Positions 37,918-48,177 of a stretch of DNA of 64,000 nt are shown here, piece after piece. A program made the position numbers and the translations under genes. The notes beneath the pieces are model-generated. The model worked only from the letters and a program-made list of their open reading frames with translations, was not told where the DNA came from and ran no database searches. Source of the stretch: Nitrosomonas sp. Is35. GTDB lineage: Bacteria > Pseudomonadota > Gammaproteobacteria > Burkholderiales > Nitrosomonadaceae. The stretch spans positions 2,480,001-2,544,000 of the forward strand of contig NZ_JAWJZH010000001.1 in NCBI RefSeq assembly GCF_033063295.1, read 5' to 3'. How positions within the stretch are numbered: the first letter of the stretch is position 1; each line of letters begins with the position of its first letter.

Positions 37918-38892
37918 CTAAACCCGGATTTTAATAATTCGCCACATGGCAAAAATTCCGGACACCATCATTGTTAATGAAGTGCCGACTAGCAAACGCC
38001 CCGTGGGATCCGTGAACAATATATTTACATATCCGGGGTTAACAAAATGAATAATCATTGCCATGAAAAAAGGCAGACATCCAAGAATCCAGGCCGACAA
38101 GCGCCCATCTGCTGACAACACACGAATGGTTCCCAGTAGTTTAAGACGCGCGCGGATCAAACTGCCGATATTTTCAAGTAACTCTGCCAGATTACCGCCG
38201 CTTTCCCGTTGAATTAACACGGCAATGACAAGATAGCGCAGATCAGTGCTGGGTATGCGGATACTCAGATTCATCAGGGCATCCTGCATCGGAATACCAT
38301 AATTGATTTCATCGAAAGTAATTCGAAATTCAGTGGCTATGGGATCGGCGCTTTCGCTGGATACCATTTGCAATGCGCCCGAAAAAGCGTGACCTGCTTT
38401 TAATGCGCGCGCCATCAAATCGATGGCATCCGGCAATTGTTCCTCAATTTTTAACAAACGCTTGTGCCGTGCACTCAACACCATCAAAACAGGGAGTGAA
38501 CCGCTCAATGCAAAGCAGAGTAGCGTAAATGTAAAGTTCAGATTGAACAATGTTGCGACAGCCATCCCGCCAGCTGCCGATAGGCAGGAGTAACCCAAAA
38601 AGCTGGAAACACTTAGTTGCAAGCCTGATTGAATCAGTAGGCGATCCAGGCTGTGAATGCGGGGAATTTCCATCAACAGGCGCTCCAACGTTGGAGAGTC
38701 ACTCAACAAACGTTGCTTGATCAGATTATGCCCGGACGAATCTTCCCAACCGGCTGAAATGGCCTGTAACCGTTTTTCGATACGTACGGCTTCTGGTCCC
38801 TTATAAGTATTCCAAAGCAGATAAAGTCCTTCCAGGAGCAATACGATTGCAATGAAAATCATTGAAATAAAGAAATAATAAGTGTAGTCCAT
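37918..38892 (-). CDS. tadB: TadB inner-membrane platform protein
   Basis: Second T2SSF-domain protein of 324 residues: N-terminal helix, ELRI-like F domain (LPDAIDLMARALKAGHAFSG), and C-terminal membrane segments. Partner of TadC in the Tad pilus motor. Follows CpaF by 17 bp. Full length and intact. Confidence 0.92.
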   Translation of the reverse strand: MDYTYYFFISMIFIAIVLLLEGLYLLWNTYKGPEAVRIEKRLQAISAGWEDSSGHNLIKQRLLSDSPTLERLLMEIPRIHSLDRLLIQSGLQLSVSSFLGYSCLSAAGGMAVATLFNLNFTFTLLCFALSGSLPVLMVLSARHKRLLKIEEQLPDAIDLMARALKAGHAFSGALQMVSSESADPIATEFRITFDEINYGIPMQDALMNLSIRIPSTDLRYLVIAVLIQRESGGNLAELLENIGSLIRARLKLLGTIRVLSADGRLSAWILGCLPFFMAMIIHFVNPGYVNILFTDPTGRLLVGTSLTMMVSGIFAMWRIIKIRV

Positions 38893-38909
38893 TTTTACAA
38901 AGCGCCTTA

Positions 38910-40277
38910 TTATTTAAAAATTCTATCTGGATCGAACAATTCATCACGCAAAGAAACACCAAATACTTTCAAGCGCTCGGCGAATTTTGGACGTACACCC
39001 GTTGCATGAAAATGTCCTTGTATCATGCCATTATTGTCCACACCCATTTGTGTGTAGGTAAAAATCTCCTGCATGGTAATAATGTCACCTTCCATGCCCG
39101 TGATCTCCTGGAGACTGATCAATTTACGTTTTCCATCCGACATGCGGGAAACCTGCACAACGACCCAGATTGCGGAACTGATTTGTTGCCGTACTGCTTT
39201 GGCAGGGAGATTCGTCTCCGCCATGTTAACCATGTTTTCAATCCGGCTCACGGCATCTCTGGGCGTATTGGCATGCACTGTAGTCATAGAGCCTTCATGA
39301 CCGGTGTTCATGGCTTGCAGCATATCCATGGCTTCCGAGCCGCGCACCTCGCCAATAATGATCCGGTCCGGCCGCATGCGCAGACTATTCCGGACTAATG
39401 CGCGTTGTGTGACCTCACCTTTACCTTCCACATTGGGTGGACGCGTTTCAAGTCGAACAACATGTGGTTGTTGCAATTGTAGTTCTGCAGCATCTTCGAT
39501 CGTCACGATCCTCTCGGTTGCTGGAATAAATCCGGACATGATATTAAGCAGGGTGGTTTTACCGCTACCTGTACCGCCAGAGATTAGCAAATTGCATTTA
39601 CTTTTGACCAACCCTGCAATCACTTCAGCCATTGCTGGTGTCAACGATTTATTTTGAATCAGATCATCTATCTTTAATGGCGAAACTGGAAAACGCCGGA
39701 TAGACAAAAGCGGGCCATCCAAAGCCAACGGGGGAATAATGGCGTTGACGCGGGAACCATCCGGTAACCGGGCATCAACCATGGGACTGGATTCATCAAC
39801 GCGGCGGCCGATTCTTGACACGATGCGGTCTATGATTCTCAGCAAATGACGATTATCGGCAAAATGAGCACCGGTAAGTTCCAGTTTACCGCGGCGTTCC
39901 ACATACACTTGCTTGTACGTATTGACCAAGATATCTGATATCGTCGGGTCGGCCAGCAAAGGTTCCAATGGCCCAAGACCGAGGATCTCATGTTGGATAT
40001 CAGAAACCAGACTGCCCCTTTCGGTCAGATTAATAGGTATTTTCTCTTCAATGAGTAATTGTTCTACAAGGGTCCTGAGCTCATTCGTCAAACGATCCGG
40101 CGGCAGCTTCTCCATCACCGAAAGATCAACGCGATCGAGCAGTTTTTGGTGTATTCTGGATTTGAGTTCATGAAATGAACTCTTTTCAAGCTTTAAACTA
40201 TCTTCCATGACGAATACCTGTTCAGGTACAGCCGTATCGCTCTCACCCCAGCGTTGCAAACGATCTCGTATAGACAT
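38910..40277 (-). CDS. cpaF: CpaF/TadA secretion ATPase
   Basis: Hexameric ATPase powering Tad pilus extension and, in Caulobacter, retraction. 455 residues. Walker [18 protein letters not shown] box and Walker B ([20 protein letters not shown]) and the His box ([20 protein letters not shown]) are all present. Start ATG 40277; the open frame extends two codons further to TTG. Follows CpaE by 23 bp in one operon. Confidence 0.95.
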   Translation of the reverse strand: MSIRDRLQRWGESDTAVPEQVFVMEDSLKLEKSSFHELKSRIHQKLLDRVDLSVMEKLPPDRLTNELRTLVEQLLIEEKIPINLTERGSLVSDIQHEILGLGPLEPLLADPTISDILVNTYKQVYVERRGKLELTGAHFADNRHLLRIIDRIVSRIGRRVDESSPMVDARLPDGSRVNAIIPPLALDGPLLSIRRFPVSPLKIDDLIQNKSLTPAMAEVIAGLVKSKCNLLISGGTGSGKTTLLNIMSGFIPATERIVTIEDAAELQLQQPHVVRLETRPPNVEGKGEVTQRALVRNSLRMRPDRIIIGEVRGSEAMDMLQAMNTGHEGSMTTVHANTPRDAVSRIENMVNMAETNLPAKAVRQQISSAIWVVVQVSRMSDGKRKLISLQEITGMEGDIITMQEIFTYTQMGVDNNGMIQGHFHATGVRPKFAERLKVFGVSLRDELFDPDRIFK

Positions 40278-40300
40278 AATCAATAATCCGTTAAATGATG

Positions 40301-41497
40301 TTAAGAAAATAGTTTTCTAAACCAGCGTTCCTGTTGCTCTGTGCTCTGACTCAGTTCATTGCCGATATCCTCTACTGCTTTGGCGATGGGACTACGTGGA
40401 GCGAGTTTATGCACCGGTACACCATGATTCACTGATTCATCGACTACGGAAAAGTTATTGGGAATCGATTTAAAAACCTCGCATTTGAGCGTGTTCTGAA
40501 TATCGTCCAAGGTAATCTGGCTTTTTTTGTCATAACGATTAACAACTAGCCGCAACTTGTCTTTGTGATAGCCTAATGACCGGAACACATCAATCAGGCG
40601 CTTAGCATCGCGTATAAATGGCAGCGTCTGTTGCATTACAGGGAAAATCATGTCGGCTTTGTCGAGCGCCTGGACGGACACGGAATCCATACGGCGGCCA
40701 ATATCAAGAATGACAAAATCATAATTCTTGATAGCAACCTGCAGTATCGGATTGACATGCTCGGGCTTTATTTCCGTTGCTTTTTCCGGCTCATCCGGCG
40801 CAGCCAGTATGCCCAGGTTGGGTGTGATCTGGATCATGCTGGAAGCCAAGAACGCGCCATCAAGCCGGTGAATCTGCCGGGCAACATCTGCTATGGAAGC
40901 CGGAGATTTACTGTCACTAAGAAATAATGAAGCGTCTCCCAATTGAAGATTGAAATCGATCAGAGCTACCCGCTGATTATTCTGCGCCGCCAGTGTATAG
41001 GCCAGATTGGCTGCCAGGAAAGTAGCGCCGCTGCCGCCTTTGCAAGGAATAAACGCCAATACTTTGCCGTTTCTAACGGGCATACTGGCTTGCTTGATTC
41101 TTTGTTGAAACCGGTTAATTGCACTCAAGAGCGAATCGCGAGTCGGTGGCGTCGGCAGCGCTTCCCGGACACCGACACGCATTACCTCCAATAATCGTTC
41201 CGGCGATGGGTTCGGGCATAACATGATAACGCCTAGACTTGGAAAACGTGCTGTTACATTACCCAGAATATGCAGATCATTAGTTTCATCCTCGGAGCTT
41301 TCCAGCAAGAGCAGATCAGGATGTTCCTGCTCAGCCACTGCAACGGCTTGCTGCATACCGCCATTGATGGATATTAGCGTATAGGGTTGTTCCTGGTTCG
41401 AATCTTGAGAGAATTGGTCGGATCGATCAAACTCAGACAGAAATTGACTTATACTTTCCAGAATTTGTTGTTTTCGTGAAACTGCGGCGATAATCAT
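40301..41497 (-). CDS. cpaE: CpaE/TadZ pilus localisation ATPase-like protein
   Basis: Polar or assembly-site determinant of Tad pili, 398 residues. A receiver-like N-terminal domain (without clear phospho-Asp) is followed by a MinD/ParA-type domain. The Walker A region reads [17 protein letters not shown], so the usual catalytic GKT/GKS lysine is replaced by Ala, as found in several TadZ proteins. ATP binding may persist through the first Lys of the deviant motif. Ribosome site GAGGAAC. A gap of about 180 bp separates it from TadF. Confidence 0.9.
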   Translation of the reverse strand: MIIAAVSRKQQILESISQFLSEFDRSDQFSQDSNQEQPYTLISINGGMQQAVAVAEQEHPDLLLLESSEDETNDLHILGNVTARFPSLGVIMLCPNPSPERLLEVMRVGVREALPTPPTRDSLLSAINRFQQRIKQASMPVRNGKVLAFIPCKGGSGATFLAANLAYTLAAQNNQRVALIDFNLQLGDASLFLSDSKSPASIADVARQIHRLDGAFLASSMIQITPNLGILAAPDEPEKATEIKPEHVNPILQVAIKNYDFVILDIGRRMDSVSVQALDKADMIFPVMQQTLPFIRDAKRLIDVFRSLGYHKDKLRLVVNRYDKKSQITLDDIQNTLKCEVFKSIPNNFSVVDESVNHGVPVHKLAPRSPIAKAVEDIGNELSQSTEQQERWFRKLFS

Positions 41498-41678
41498 TTT
41501 TGTTCCTCTGAATTGTTAATCACTACGCATTGAATGAAGGCGCTGCATGAGTCCGTGCGGCATTATTAGTAGTAAGGTATGGGCGCAAGCAGGATAATCG
41601 CTGCTGATCTTGTGAAATAGCCATAATCATCAATGTTGAGTTCCTCGTTATAGATACGAATGATTTATTCATGACGTT

Positions 41679-42140
41679 TTATGCGCAATCAGGATTGGCG
41701 CTATCCAGGCTTTCGCGCGGCAACGTTGTGCTAAACGGCGGCATTTCGATGTTCAGCGGCACCAGCGGAACAAAAGTGGATACGGTCAACCCTGAAATGC
41801 TAACCGTTACGGACCTGCAGGAATCGGGATCGCAGCTATTGCCATCTTTATCAATATATTCAACAGAAATATTGCTGCTATCCAAAATGTTCAGCATGGA
41901 CTGCATTTTCGTTTTGACTGCCGCTGCATCCTGATCGCACACGACTGCCAAGCGTGCACCCAGCCGTGTTGCTTCCGTTGCGGTATTCCAGTAATGCAGC
42001 ACACGGCTGAATTCCATGATACCGATCAGGAGTGTAAACAGCACTACGGCAATCAAGGCAAATTCAACGGCAGCAACACCGCACTGCTTGAATCGATTAA
42101 CCGGTACGAATTTTCGCTGGAATCTCAGAGTAGATCTCAT
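41679..42140 (-). CDS. tadF: TadE/TadF-like pseudopilin
   Basis: Minor pilus component of 153 residues with an N-terminal class-IV-like signal (FKQCGVAAVEFALIAVVLFTL; the Glu at +5 is present) and a globular region with two Cys pairs (AVVCDQDAA; NSCDPDSCRS). Its start overlaps the previous gene by 4 bp (ATGA). The assignment as TadF versus TadE is by order only. The C-terminus (ESLDSANPDCA) is intact. Confidence 0.8.
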   Translation of the reverse strand: MRSTLRFQRKFVPVNRFKQCGVAAVEFALIAVVLFTLLIGIMEFSRVLHYWNTATEATRLGARLAVVCDQDAAAVKTKMQSMLNILDSSNISVEYIDKDGNSCDPDSCRSVTVSISGLTVSTFVPLVPLNIEMPPFSTTLPRESLDSANPDCA

Positions 42141-42628
42141 GTTTGCCTCATCGTGGCGCGAATATCGCCAAATGTAATCGATTCATCGCCACCACCCGTG
42201 AGCGTGCGAGGATCCAACAAGAAATTAAATGTGTATCCGGTAATTCTGACCTCGACCAGGGTAATGGATGCGCCCGTTGAAGTCGTCGTAACGATGGGAT
42301 TGATGCTGACCATGCTGGTAGTCAATCCCGGTAACAGCGCATCTCCGCTACAACCGGTATTGCCATATACGGCAAGGCATTTTGCTTCGATCTGCGTTTC
42401 TGAATAATCACTACTCGTCGGATTTAAGTGCGAGAGATGACGTACCGAATCACGCACTGACTTGACAAGTGTATTGTACTGATACAGCGCCCGGCCGAAC
42501 TCGGACACTCCCAACACAAGCAATAGCAACGGGATCAACAGTATGGCAAATTCCACAGCAACCGCGCCCCGCATCGTTTTTGGCATGCTACTCCTTGGAT
42601 TTCTAAGCGGAAATTTTGTCTGATTCAT
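42137..42628 (-). CDS. tadE: TadE-like pseudopilin
   Basis: Minor pilin-like protein of 163 residues with the cleavage-type motif MRGAVAVEFAILLIPLLLLV. Two starts are plausible: ATG 42628 (ribosome site GAGGT) and ATG 42586, which has AAGGAG directly upstream; the second would give a shorter, family-like leader. A Cys pair (KCLAVYGNTGC) is present. Overlaps the next gene by 4 bp. Confidence 0.83.
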   Translation of the reverse strand: MNQTKFPLRNPRSSMPKTMRGAVAVEFAILLIPLLLLVLGVSEFGRALYQYNTLVKSVRDSVRHLSHLNPTSSDYSETQIEAKCLAVYGNTGCSGDALLPGLTTSMVSINPIVTTTSTGASITLVEVRITGYTFNFLLDPRTLTGGGDESITFGDIRATMRQT

Positions 42629-42635
42629 GCTGTGC

Positions 42636-43934
42636 TTACCTCACGAGCGCCGGGACCATCGGACCAACTCCAGTAGGGCCGGCGGGGACACCATTGGTGG
42701 CGCATGGACTGTTGGCCTGATTCGAGCGCCCCAAGTACTCCAGATACATCCGGTCAGCGCCGGTGCCGGTACCCCCCGCAGAATTATTAATGGGATGCAA
42801 CATCAATATGCATGCCCATGCCGAGACAGCAGATGTCGTGCCTTTCTTTAGGCCATCGCAATCAACGATAGCAGCCGTGGCCAGTCTGCGATCTGCACCG
42901 TTAGCGTTGAGGTAAGTGGAACTTTCCACTTTTCCCGTCGTTTTTAATCCGGTGGTTTTATCGCCTTGATAAGCCGCATTACTTCCTCGTTTGCTCTGGA
43001 AGTCGGAAAATGCACCAAATTTTGAAGGCCAGCTATCTTTATAATCGGTGTAAGCGTAACCGCTATAGTCGGGTATCGAGTCACCCTCCTTGACACTACC
43101 TTGATATATGCCAAAACGGCTATTCCAGTCATTGGCTAAGGAAGATTTGACACCCGCTTCGCCCACATTCGTACCCAAAGCGGGAAGATTACAGACACCG
43201 GGGCCGGTTAGCTGTCCAGCCAGCTCTGCAGCGCCACCGGCGGGTGGCGTGAAATCAATCCACATGAAATTTCCAGTTAGATCAACTGTATCGCCTTTTT
43301 TGCCACCTTTTCCTGGGCCGAGCACACTGGTTATCCATGTGCCAACTGGCGTGCTAGCCGGAACATCGCTACTGCATATTCCAACCGGCACGGCGCAGGA
43401 AGTGATCTGCGATGGCGAAAGCGTAGCCACGGCGCTAGCGGAAACCATTTGATCGCCAATACTGATACCCGGCAGAATATTAAGTACCTGAATGAGGAAG
43501 TTGCCAATACCTGTACGACTGGCTTCGCAACGCACAAACCGCATATCAGTTGCTCCTGGGCCAGTAAAAGCTGACAGATAACCTCCCGTCAGCGATGTAC
43601 TGAAGGTCACACCGCTAATAACGACCTGCTCATCCTGAAATAGCACATCGTGCAGTTCTCCGGTAGTAATGCCCGCTGCCTCGGCCAGTGTGAGCTGATT
43701 GGTGTTGGCGCCTGTCAATTCACGCGCGGCTGCCAGCGCGCAGGCATCAGCACTGTTTTGCAGCTCGGTCTTGGCTACATAGAGTCTGCCCAGATCCAGC
43801 GCAAGACCAACAAAACCGATCAACAATGCCATCGATAGTGCCACCAAAACTGCCACAGCCCCGCGCTCTTTTTTAATGTTCAGGTTTTTACCCTTCCATT
43901 TTTCTTCCAAACCAGGAATACCCAAGCCGCGCAT
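42636..43934 (-). CDS. tadG: TadG-like pilus protein (Tad domain)
   Basis: Membrane-anchored pilus assembly protein of 432 residues. After a short cytoplasmic tail comes the Tad helix (GAVAVLVALSMALLIGFVGL), then a large periplasmic domain with several Cys. The N-terminal signature of TadG and the position next to TadE/TadF support the call; a full von Willebrand domain is not obvious. ATG 43934 is preceded by AGAGGGATTG; the open frame also has a TTG two codons earlier. Confidence 0.82.
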   Translation of the reverse strand: MRGLGIPGLEEKWKGKNLNIKKERGAVAVLVALSMALLIGFVGLALDLGRLYVAKTELQNSADACALAAARELTGANTNQLTLAEAAGITTGELHDVLFQDEQVVISGVTFSTSLTGGYLSAFTGPGATDMRFVRCEASRTGIGNFLIQVLNILPGISIGDQMVSASAVATLSPSQITSCAVPVGICSSDVPASTPVGTWITSVLGPGKGGKKGDTVDLTGNFMWIDFTPPAGGAAELAGQLTGPGVCNLPALGTNVGEAGVKSSLANDWNSRFGIYQGSVKEGDSIPDYSGYAYTDYKDSWPSKFGAFSDFQSKRGSNAAYQGDKTTGLKTTGKVESSTYLNANGADRRLATAAIVDCDGLKKGTTSAVSAWACILMLHPINNSAGGTGTGADRMYLEYLGRSNQANSPCATNGVPAGPTGVGPMVPALVR

Positions 43935-43991
43935 AAACAATCCCTCTGAAGATAGTTACTAATTCAATATCGCTGAATAATGCCGATCAGC

Positions 43992-44312
43992 CTACTGTTG
44001 CGGACTACCGCCACCCCCACCCGCGGTTCCTCCACTGGTGCCAACGTTCAATGCACCGCGAGCAGGAGCCGGACGGTTGATATAGGAATCCCGGTAATTG
44101 TCGATCATGGCGTCGCCAGCTTGGCCATCCACCCCTCTCACTGGGGTAGTATCCAAGGAAGCATCAGGATTGACGGTCTGTTGCGCTTTCGCCATGCCAA
44201 CCGCATTACCGAATCTGGAATCCATTCTTTTAGGCGGATGTGTGACACACGCCGTTAATGCCAGTAGCATGATGGGCAGGCATATAGTTGCATTAAGCGA
44301 TAATTTATTCAT
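43992..44312 (-). CDS. small lipoprotein of the Tad cluster
   Basis: Lipoprotein of 106 residues with lipobox LTAC (LPIMLLALTACVTHPPKRM) and a Gly-rich C-terminus (GTSGGTAGGGGGSPQQ). It sits between the secretin and TadG, the usual place of RcpB/CpaD-type partner lipoproteins, though there is no strong domain match. ATG 44312 is preferred over 44318 because AAGGAT then sits at proper distance. Confidence 0.7.
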   Translation of the reverse strand: MNKLSLNATICLPIMLLALTACVTHPPKRMDSRFGNAVGMAKAQQTVNPDASLDTTPVRGVDGQAGDAMIDNYRDSYINRPAPARGALNVGTSGGTAGGGGGSPQQ

Positions 44313-44322
44313 AGTCATATCC

Positions 44323-46020
44323 TTATTTCATTTGAAATCCACTGGGCTCAGCGCTGCTCGCCGGATTACCCGATTTTTCGATCATCTGCTGAGGAGCATC
44401 TTGATTATCCGATGGATCATCCCGACGTTCCAATCGGCCTTGCAGCAGGAATTCTCCGCGTCCTGGTCGTATGAATGCATCCGTAGGAACGCTATGATCA
44501 GGCTGCATTGGTTGTACCAAACGTGGTGTAACGATAATCATCAACTCAGTTTTGTCCATCAGAAAATCACTGCTGCTGAACAGGGAGCCCAGGACAGGTA
44601 CTTCTCCAAGCATTGGGAAGCGTTTGATTTGCTCCTTGAAGTTATCTTGCAATAATCCACCGATTGCCAGTGATTGGCCATCGCGGAGCTGCACGGTGGT
44701 TGAAATACGGCGGGTCTTGAAAGTCGGCACCGCAACAATGGCACCAAGACCTGTGGAAGCAACTTGTTGGAATGACACCAATTCGGAGACTTCGGGATTG
44801 ACACGCAAATTGATGCGGCCTTCTTCCAGTACAGTAGGTAAGAAAATCAATCCAACGCCAAATTGTTTGGATTGCAATCTGACCGTGCTGCCCACCCCGG
44901 AAGAAACAGGAATCATGATTTCGCCACCCACCAGAAAACTGGCTTCTTGTCCGCTGATCGCAACGATATTGGGTTCAGCAAGAATTTTGATCACATTGTC
45001 TTTTTTCTCGGCATCAATTAGGAAAGAACCACCTTCACTGGAAGCAAATGGCAACCCGGTAGCCACTGGATTCTTTCCGAGCAATAAGCCTGCTGGACTA
45101 CCGCCAATCAAGCCCCCCACTATTTGAGTCCAGGCACTTCCGGATTTTCTCAGAGCGCCTTGAAAATCAAATCCCAGTTTTTCGGCTTCGGTCCGGTTTA
45201 CTTCAGCCACCTTGACTTCCAACATGACTTGCTGATTGTCCCGTACTCCCATCAGATTGATGACTTTGAAATTGCCTAGTCCTGCACCTGCACCTTGTGA
45301 GTTCTCATTATGTTGTGAGCCTTGCCGCAATGTTTGCATAGCCTGCATTCCACCCATCCCCCCCATTCCACCGCCTCCTGCTTGCGCTCCAGCACTAGGT
45401 TGATCTCCTTGACCACCTCCTTGAAGATTCAGCATCATATTGAGGATTGACGTACGCAGAAAAGCTTCGGCCAGAGCGACAACCCGGTCAGCTTTTAGGG
45501 TATTCGAGACCATGCCAGACACAATCAGCGAATCACCTGCTGCAGTAATTTGGATATCTTTCTCGTCCGGCATAATGGCTTGCACTTGCTGTCTCAGCGC
45601 TGTGACATCCATTAGAACATTGACATCAATCACCGTGGATTTGCCATCCTTGGTCCACAGTGTGATATTGGTCATGCCGACAATCTTGCCTAAAACATAG
45701 ACCTCCTGTGGATTGATCATCATGACATCAGCGACGCTGGGACTGCCAACCGAAATACGCTTGATGGCATTGGGTAATTTCAATAGCGTTGATTTACCCA
45801 GCGTCACATCCAGTTTGGCCGCACCCGTCTGCGACAAAAATTGGTCAGGCAATGCTTTTTGTTCCGTTTGCATTGCAACTGTTTTGACCGGTGGTGTTGT
45901 CTGAGCCATTGCGTGCGGCTGCAACACCAGCGTTAATGAAGCCAAACCAATTGGCAAAAGAGCAGGGAAATAACTTCTAATGAACGTTATCGGGAAGTTG
46001 TTGATGAACAGTCGTCTCAT
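44323..46020 (-). CDS. cpaC: Tad pilus secretin (CpaC/RcpA)
   Basis: Outer-membrane secretin of 565 residues. Signal region, the pilus/BON-like N domains (LGKSTLLKLPNAIKRISVGS; DVLVLGKIVG-type), a Gly-rich and Met-rich loop near the middle, and the secretin core (VIKILAEPNIVAISGQEASF; VPVLGSLFSSSDF). Overlaps the CpaB stop by ATGA. Forms the channel for the Flp fibre. Intact. Confidence 0.93.
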   Translation of the reverse strand: MRRLFINNFPITFIRSYFPALLPIGLASLTLVLQPHAMAQTTPPVKTVAMQTEQKALPDQFLSQTGAAKLDVTLGKSTLLKLPNAIKRISVGSPSVADVMMINPQEVYVLGKIVGMTNITLWTKDGKSTVIDVNVLMDVTALRQQVQAIMPDEKDIQITAAGDSLIVSGMVSNTLKADRVVALAEAFLRTSILNMMLNLQGGGQGDQPSAGAQAGGGGMGGMGGMQAMQTLRQGSQHNENSQGAGAGLGNFKVINLMGVRDNQQVMLEVKVAEVNRTEAEKLGFDFQGALRKSGSAWTQIVGGLIGGSPAGLLLGKNPVATGLPFASSEGGSFLIDAEKKDNVIKILAEPNIVAISGQEASFLVGGEIMIPVSSGVGSTVRLQSKQFGVGLIFLPTVLEEGRINLRVNPEVSELVSFQQVASTGLGAIVAVPTFKTRRISTTVQLRDGQSLAIGGLLQDNFKEQIKRFPMLGEVPVLGSLFSSSDFLMDKTELMIIVTPRLVQPMQPDHSVPTDAFIRPGRGEFLLQGRLERRDDPSDNQDAPQQMIEKSGNPASSAEPSGFQMK

Positions 46021-46838
46021 TTGCCTCGTCCTTCTGACAGTTTGGTTTCGGTTTTACTGGTTCCACGAATTACTGCAATCGCCTCGTAGTGCGGGTCCCT
46101 GGAGCGATAAACGGTTTTATGTTCAGCAGATGCCGCTGGAGTTGGCACGGATCGCTTGAGCAGATCGTGAATGCGCCGCCCATGCGTGTCGATGTGTTGA
46201 CCATCTACCTGATTGCGCAACGCCAGGGAAAGTGTGCCAATGTTTCGTGCAAGATCGAGAACTTCGGCTTGTTCGGGAGATACTTCCAGAGTCACGGCAG
46301 TAACGACTTTGGGCTTGGTATCGTCTCGCCCGACATCCTGTGCGATGGCAAGTACCAGAATTTGTTCCAGCACCAGTTTCGAGAAAGGGTTATGGTTTTC
46401 ATCCTTGGCGCTGACCAGAATATCGACAAGATTGCCCGGCAATGCGAAACCGGCAACGCCGATGACATCGTTGACTCGTACCGTAATGGCTCGTTTACCT
46501 TCGGCAATGACACCTGAAAGACCACCCGAGGTGCCAATCGGAGCCAATTTAGATTCCAGTACGGGCTCTCCGGTCACTAGATGCGTTTTGAGTACCCGGT
46601 TTCTCAATAGCTCGCCGTCCTGAAACGAGCCGACAGGCATGCTGCCGCTTGGCCAATCCGCTTTTTTCAACATTTCGGGAGTTAATCGCGTACCGGCATC
46701 GATATCGCGTAGCGCAACAAACACCGCTGAAGCGTCAACACGCGTTTGCTCATTGATCCACTTTCCCGCAACCACAACGGCCGCTAATCCCAGCAACAGT
46801 GAAACCACAATCATCAAGAGTGCTCTGTTATTTTTCAT
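46017..46838 (-). CDS. cpaB: CpaB/RcpC pilus assembly protein
   Basis: Periplasmic, membrane-anchored SAF-domain protein of 273 residues. N-terminal helix (ALLMIVVSLLLGLAAVVVAG) and the SAF fold (VFVALRDIDAGTRLTPEML; AITVRVNDVIGVAGFALPG). First gene of the large assembly operon after the intergenic region; overlaps CpaC. Ribosome site AGGATTGT. Confidence 0.92.
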   Translation of the reverse strand: MKNNRALLMIVVSLLLGLAAVVVAGKWINEQTRVDASAVFVALRDIDAGTRLTPEMLKKADWPSGSMPVGSFQDGELLRNRVLKTHLVTGEPVLESKLAPIGTSGGLSGVIAEGKRAITVRVNDVIGVAGFALPGNLVDILVSAKDENHNPFSKLVLEQILVLAIAQDVGRDDTKPKVVTAVTLEVSPEQAEVLDLARNIGTLSLALRNQVDGQHIDTHGRRIHDLLKRSVPTPAASAEHKTVYRSRDPHYEAIAVIRGTSKTETKLSEGRGK

Positions 46839-47304
46839 TTTTACAATCCTAAGTTTCTAATCTTTTGAATCGTGCATGGCACGACATAATGGATAACTTA
46901 TAAATAAAAAGTTATCCAACGCCATAACTTCATGCTTCAAGTGAATCTTCTATTCTTACGGTTTGATTGTAGGAAAGATTAGGGTGAAGTAATTCCAGGA
47001 TCAAGGCGGTAATTACAGGTTAATTCTGTTTAATGGTTTTAGTGCGGAGATATATCTATAAGTTTAATAAAGCTTGAGAACGATGAGGCAGTATATTTTC
47101 AACACCCAAAGCTGTGTGAAAATGGAAAACAGATATTTATATCTCTGACGGTGCAAGATAAATAATTAGTGATTGGATAATAAACACAGTGCATCATCTT
47201 TCGCAGAATCTGCATTACCCAGCATAAAATTCGAGATATGATTCTGTAGTTTAAAGCAGTAATTTAAAGAACTTTAGGGAACCCCATCGTTACCAATCAA
47301 TTGA
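46839..47304. promoter_or_regulatory. leader and promoter region of the cpaB operon, with two inverted repeats
   Basis: Gene-free AT-rich stretch of 466 bp between the prepilin peptidase and CpaB. It holds CGTGC-ATG-GCACG (46871-46883) and a perfect 9-bp dyad GGATAACTT/AAGTTATCC (46891-46917), both in the leader of the minus-strand cpaB transcript. Without a T-run they are more likely regulator sites or RNA structure than terminators. No sigma-54 consensus was found. Confidence 0.4.
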
Positions 47305-47844
47305 TTACTGGAAGTGTTTCATGGCCAGAAAGAATCCAGTTCCAGCTGTTATTGCGATGGCATAGGGTAGTTTTCCGGCAGATTGGGATGCTTCAGCAGA
47401 AAATGAAGGATTATCCTTGAAGCATTCGGATTTCGAAGTCGACAAGACTGGCAGACATAACAGAATGACATTATCGATCATTCTGCGCAGTTTTCCGCGC
47501 CACAATGAAAAAACCAAGGCGAGTAATCCACCGGCAACAAGTGTATAGAGAAACACCCAGAGAATATCATTTTGCCCGACAAATACTCCAATCATTGCCA
47601 TGAGCTTGGCATCCCCTGCACCCATAATGCGCAACAGATAAAATGGCAGCAACAGTAATAAGCCAAAACCCAATCCGATTAAGGAATCCAAGAATCCCGT
47701 TTCTGCAAACAGAAATGTGTTCAACGCAATGCCTAATACAGTGCCTGTAACGATCAAATTGTTTTTTATCCGATAATCGTAAAAATCTTGCCAACAGGCG
47801 ATCATCAGTAATACCGCTAGAACAAGAAACATTGGAAGAAACAT
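47305..47844 (-). CDS. cpaA: prepilin peptidase (TadV/CpaA)
   Basis: Aspartyl membrane protease of 179 residues that cleaves Flp prepilin. Several hydrophobic helices; catalytic Asp residues in CWQDFYDYRIKN and in MGAGDAKLMAMIG (the GxGD motif). The C-terminal part lacks clear family similarity (KSECFKDNPSFSAEASQS). GGGAGATTATGTC precedes the ATG. It follows the flp terminator, and is probably expressed with flp by read-through or from its own promoter. Confidence 0.9.
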   Translation of the reverse strand: MFLPMFLVLAVLLMIACWQDFYDYRIKNNLIVTGTVLGIALNTFLFAETGFLDSLIGLGFGLLLLLPFYLLRIMGAGDAKLMAMIGVFVGQNDILWVFLYTLVAGGLLALVFSLWRGKLRRMIDNVILLCLPVLSTSKSECFKDNPSFSAEASQSAGKLPYAIAITAGTGFFLAMKHFQ

Positions 47845-47869
47845 GACATAATCTCCCGGCTATGGTTAT

Positions 47870-47906
47870 TTAAAAAGGCCATCCAACTCAGCCTGGATGG
47901 CCTTTC
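47870..47906 (-). terminator. intrinsic terminator after flp
   Basis: A perfect 11-bp dyad, AAAGGCCATCC (47874-47884) and GGATGGCCTTT (47895-47905), with a 10-nt loop, is followed on the minus strand by five T. It lies about 90 bp after the flp stop. Strong stem with T-run; it likely limits read-through so that pilin is made in excess over assembly proteins. Confidence 0.85.
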
Positions 47907-47997
47907 GATAAGAAACTATGCACCCGATTACAGAGAACAGCAAAAGGGAGAAAATTTGACCTCTTCTTTCCTTCTGTTGACTCTACGCGATCTGCAA

Positions 47998-48177
47998 TTA
48001 TGGTGCTGGAAGCAGCCCAGCTACGCCGTTAAAATAAGTAGTGAGTGCAGTACCAAGCGGGGTACCGGCTGCCAAAACCACTGCTCCAACAGCTGCAATC
48101 ATGATAGCGTATTCCACTGCGGTTACACCTGATTCGTCATTCCAGAATTGTTTAACTTGTTGTACTAATTTTTCCAT
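47998..48177 (-). CDS. flp: Flp-family major pilin
   Basis: Major subunit of the Tad pilus, 59 residues. Short leader with Lys (MEKLVQQVKQFWNDESG), cleavage after Gly, then VTAVEYAIMIAAVGAVVLAA with the conserved Glu-Tyr pair at mature positions 5-6, and a C-terminal Phe/Gly-rich end. Found by direct translation of the region because of its small size. A strong terminator follows. Processed by the adjacent CpaA. Confidence 0.95.
   Translation of the reverse strand: MEKLVQQVKQFWNDESGVTAVEYAIMIAAVGAVVLAAGTPLGTALTTYFNGVAGLLPAP

Noticed and set aside
46871..46890. TGGCAC as a sigma-54 promoter element
   Set aside because: The required TGC element at -12 spacing is missing on either strand.
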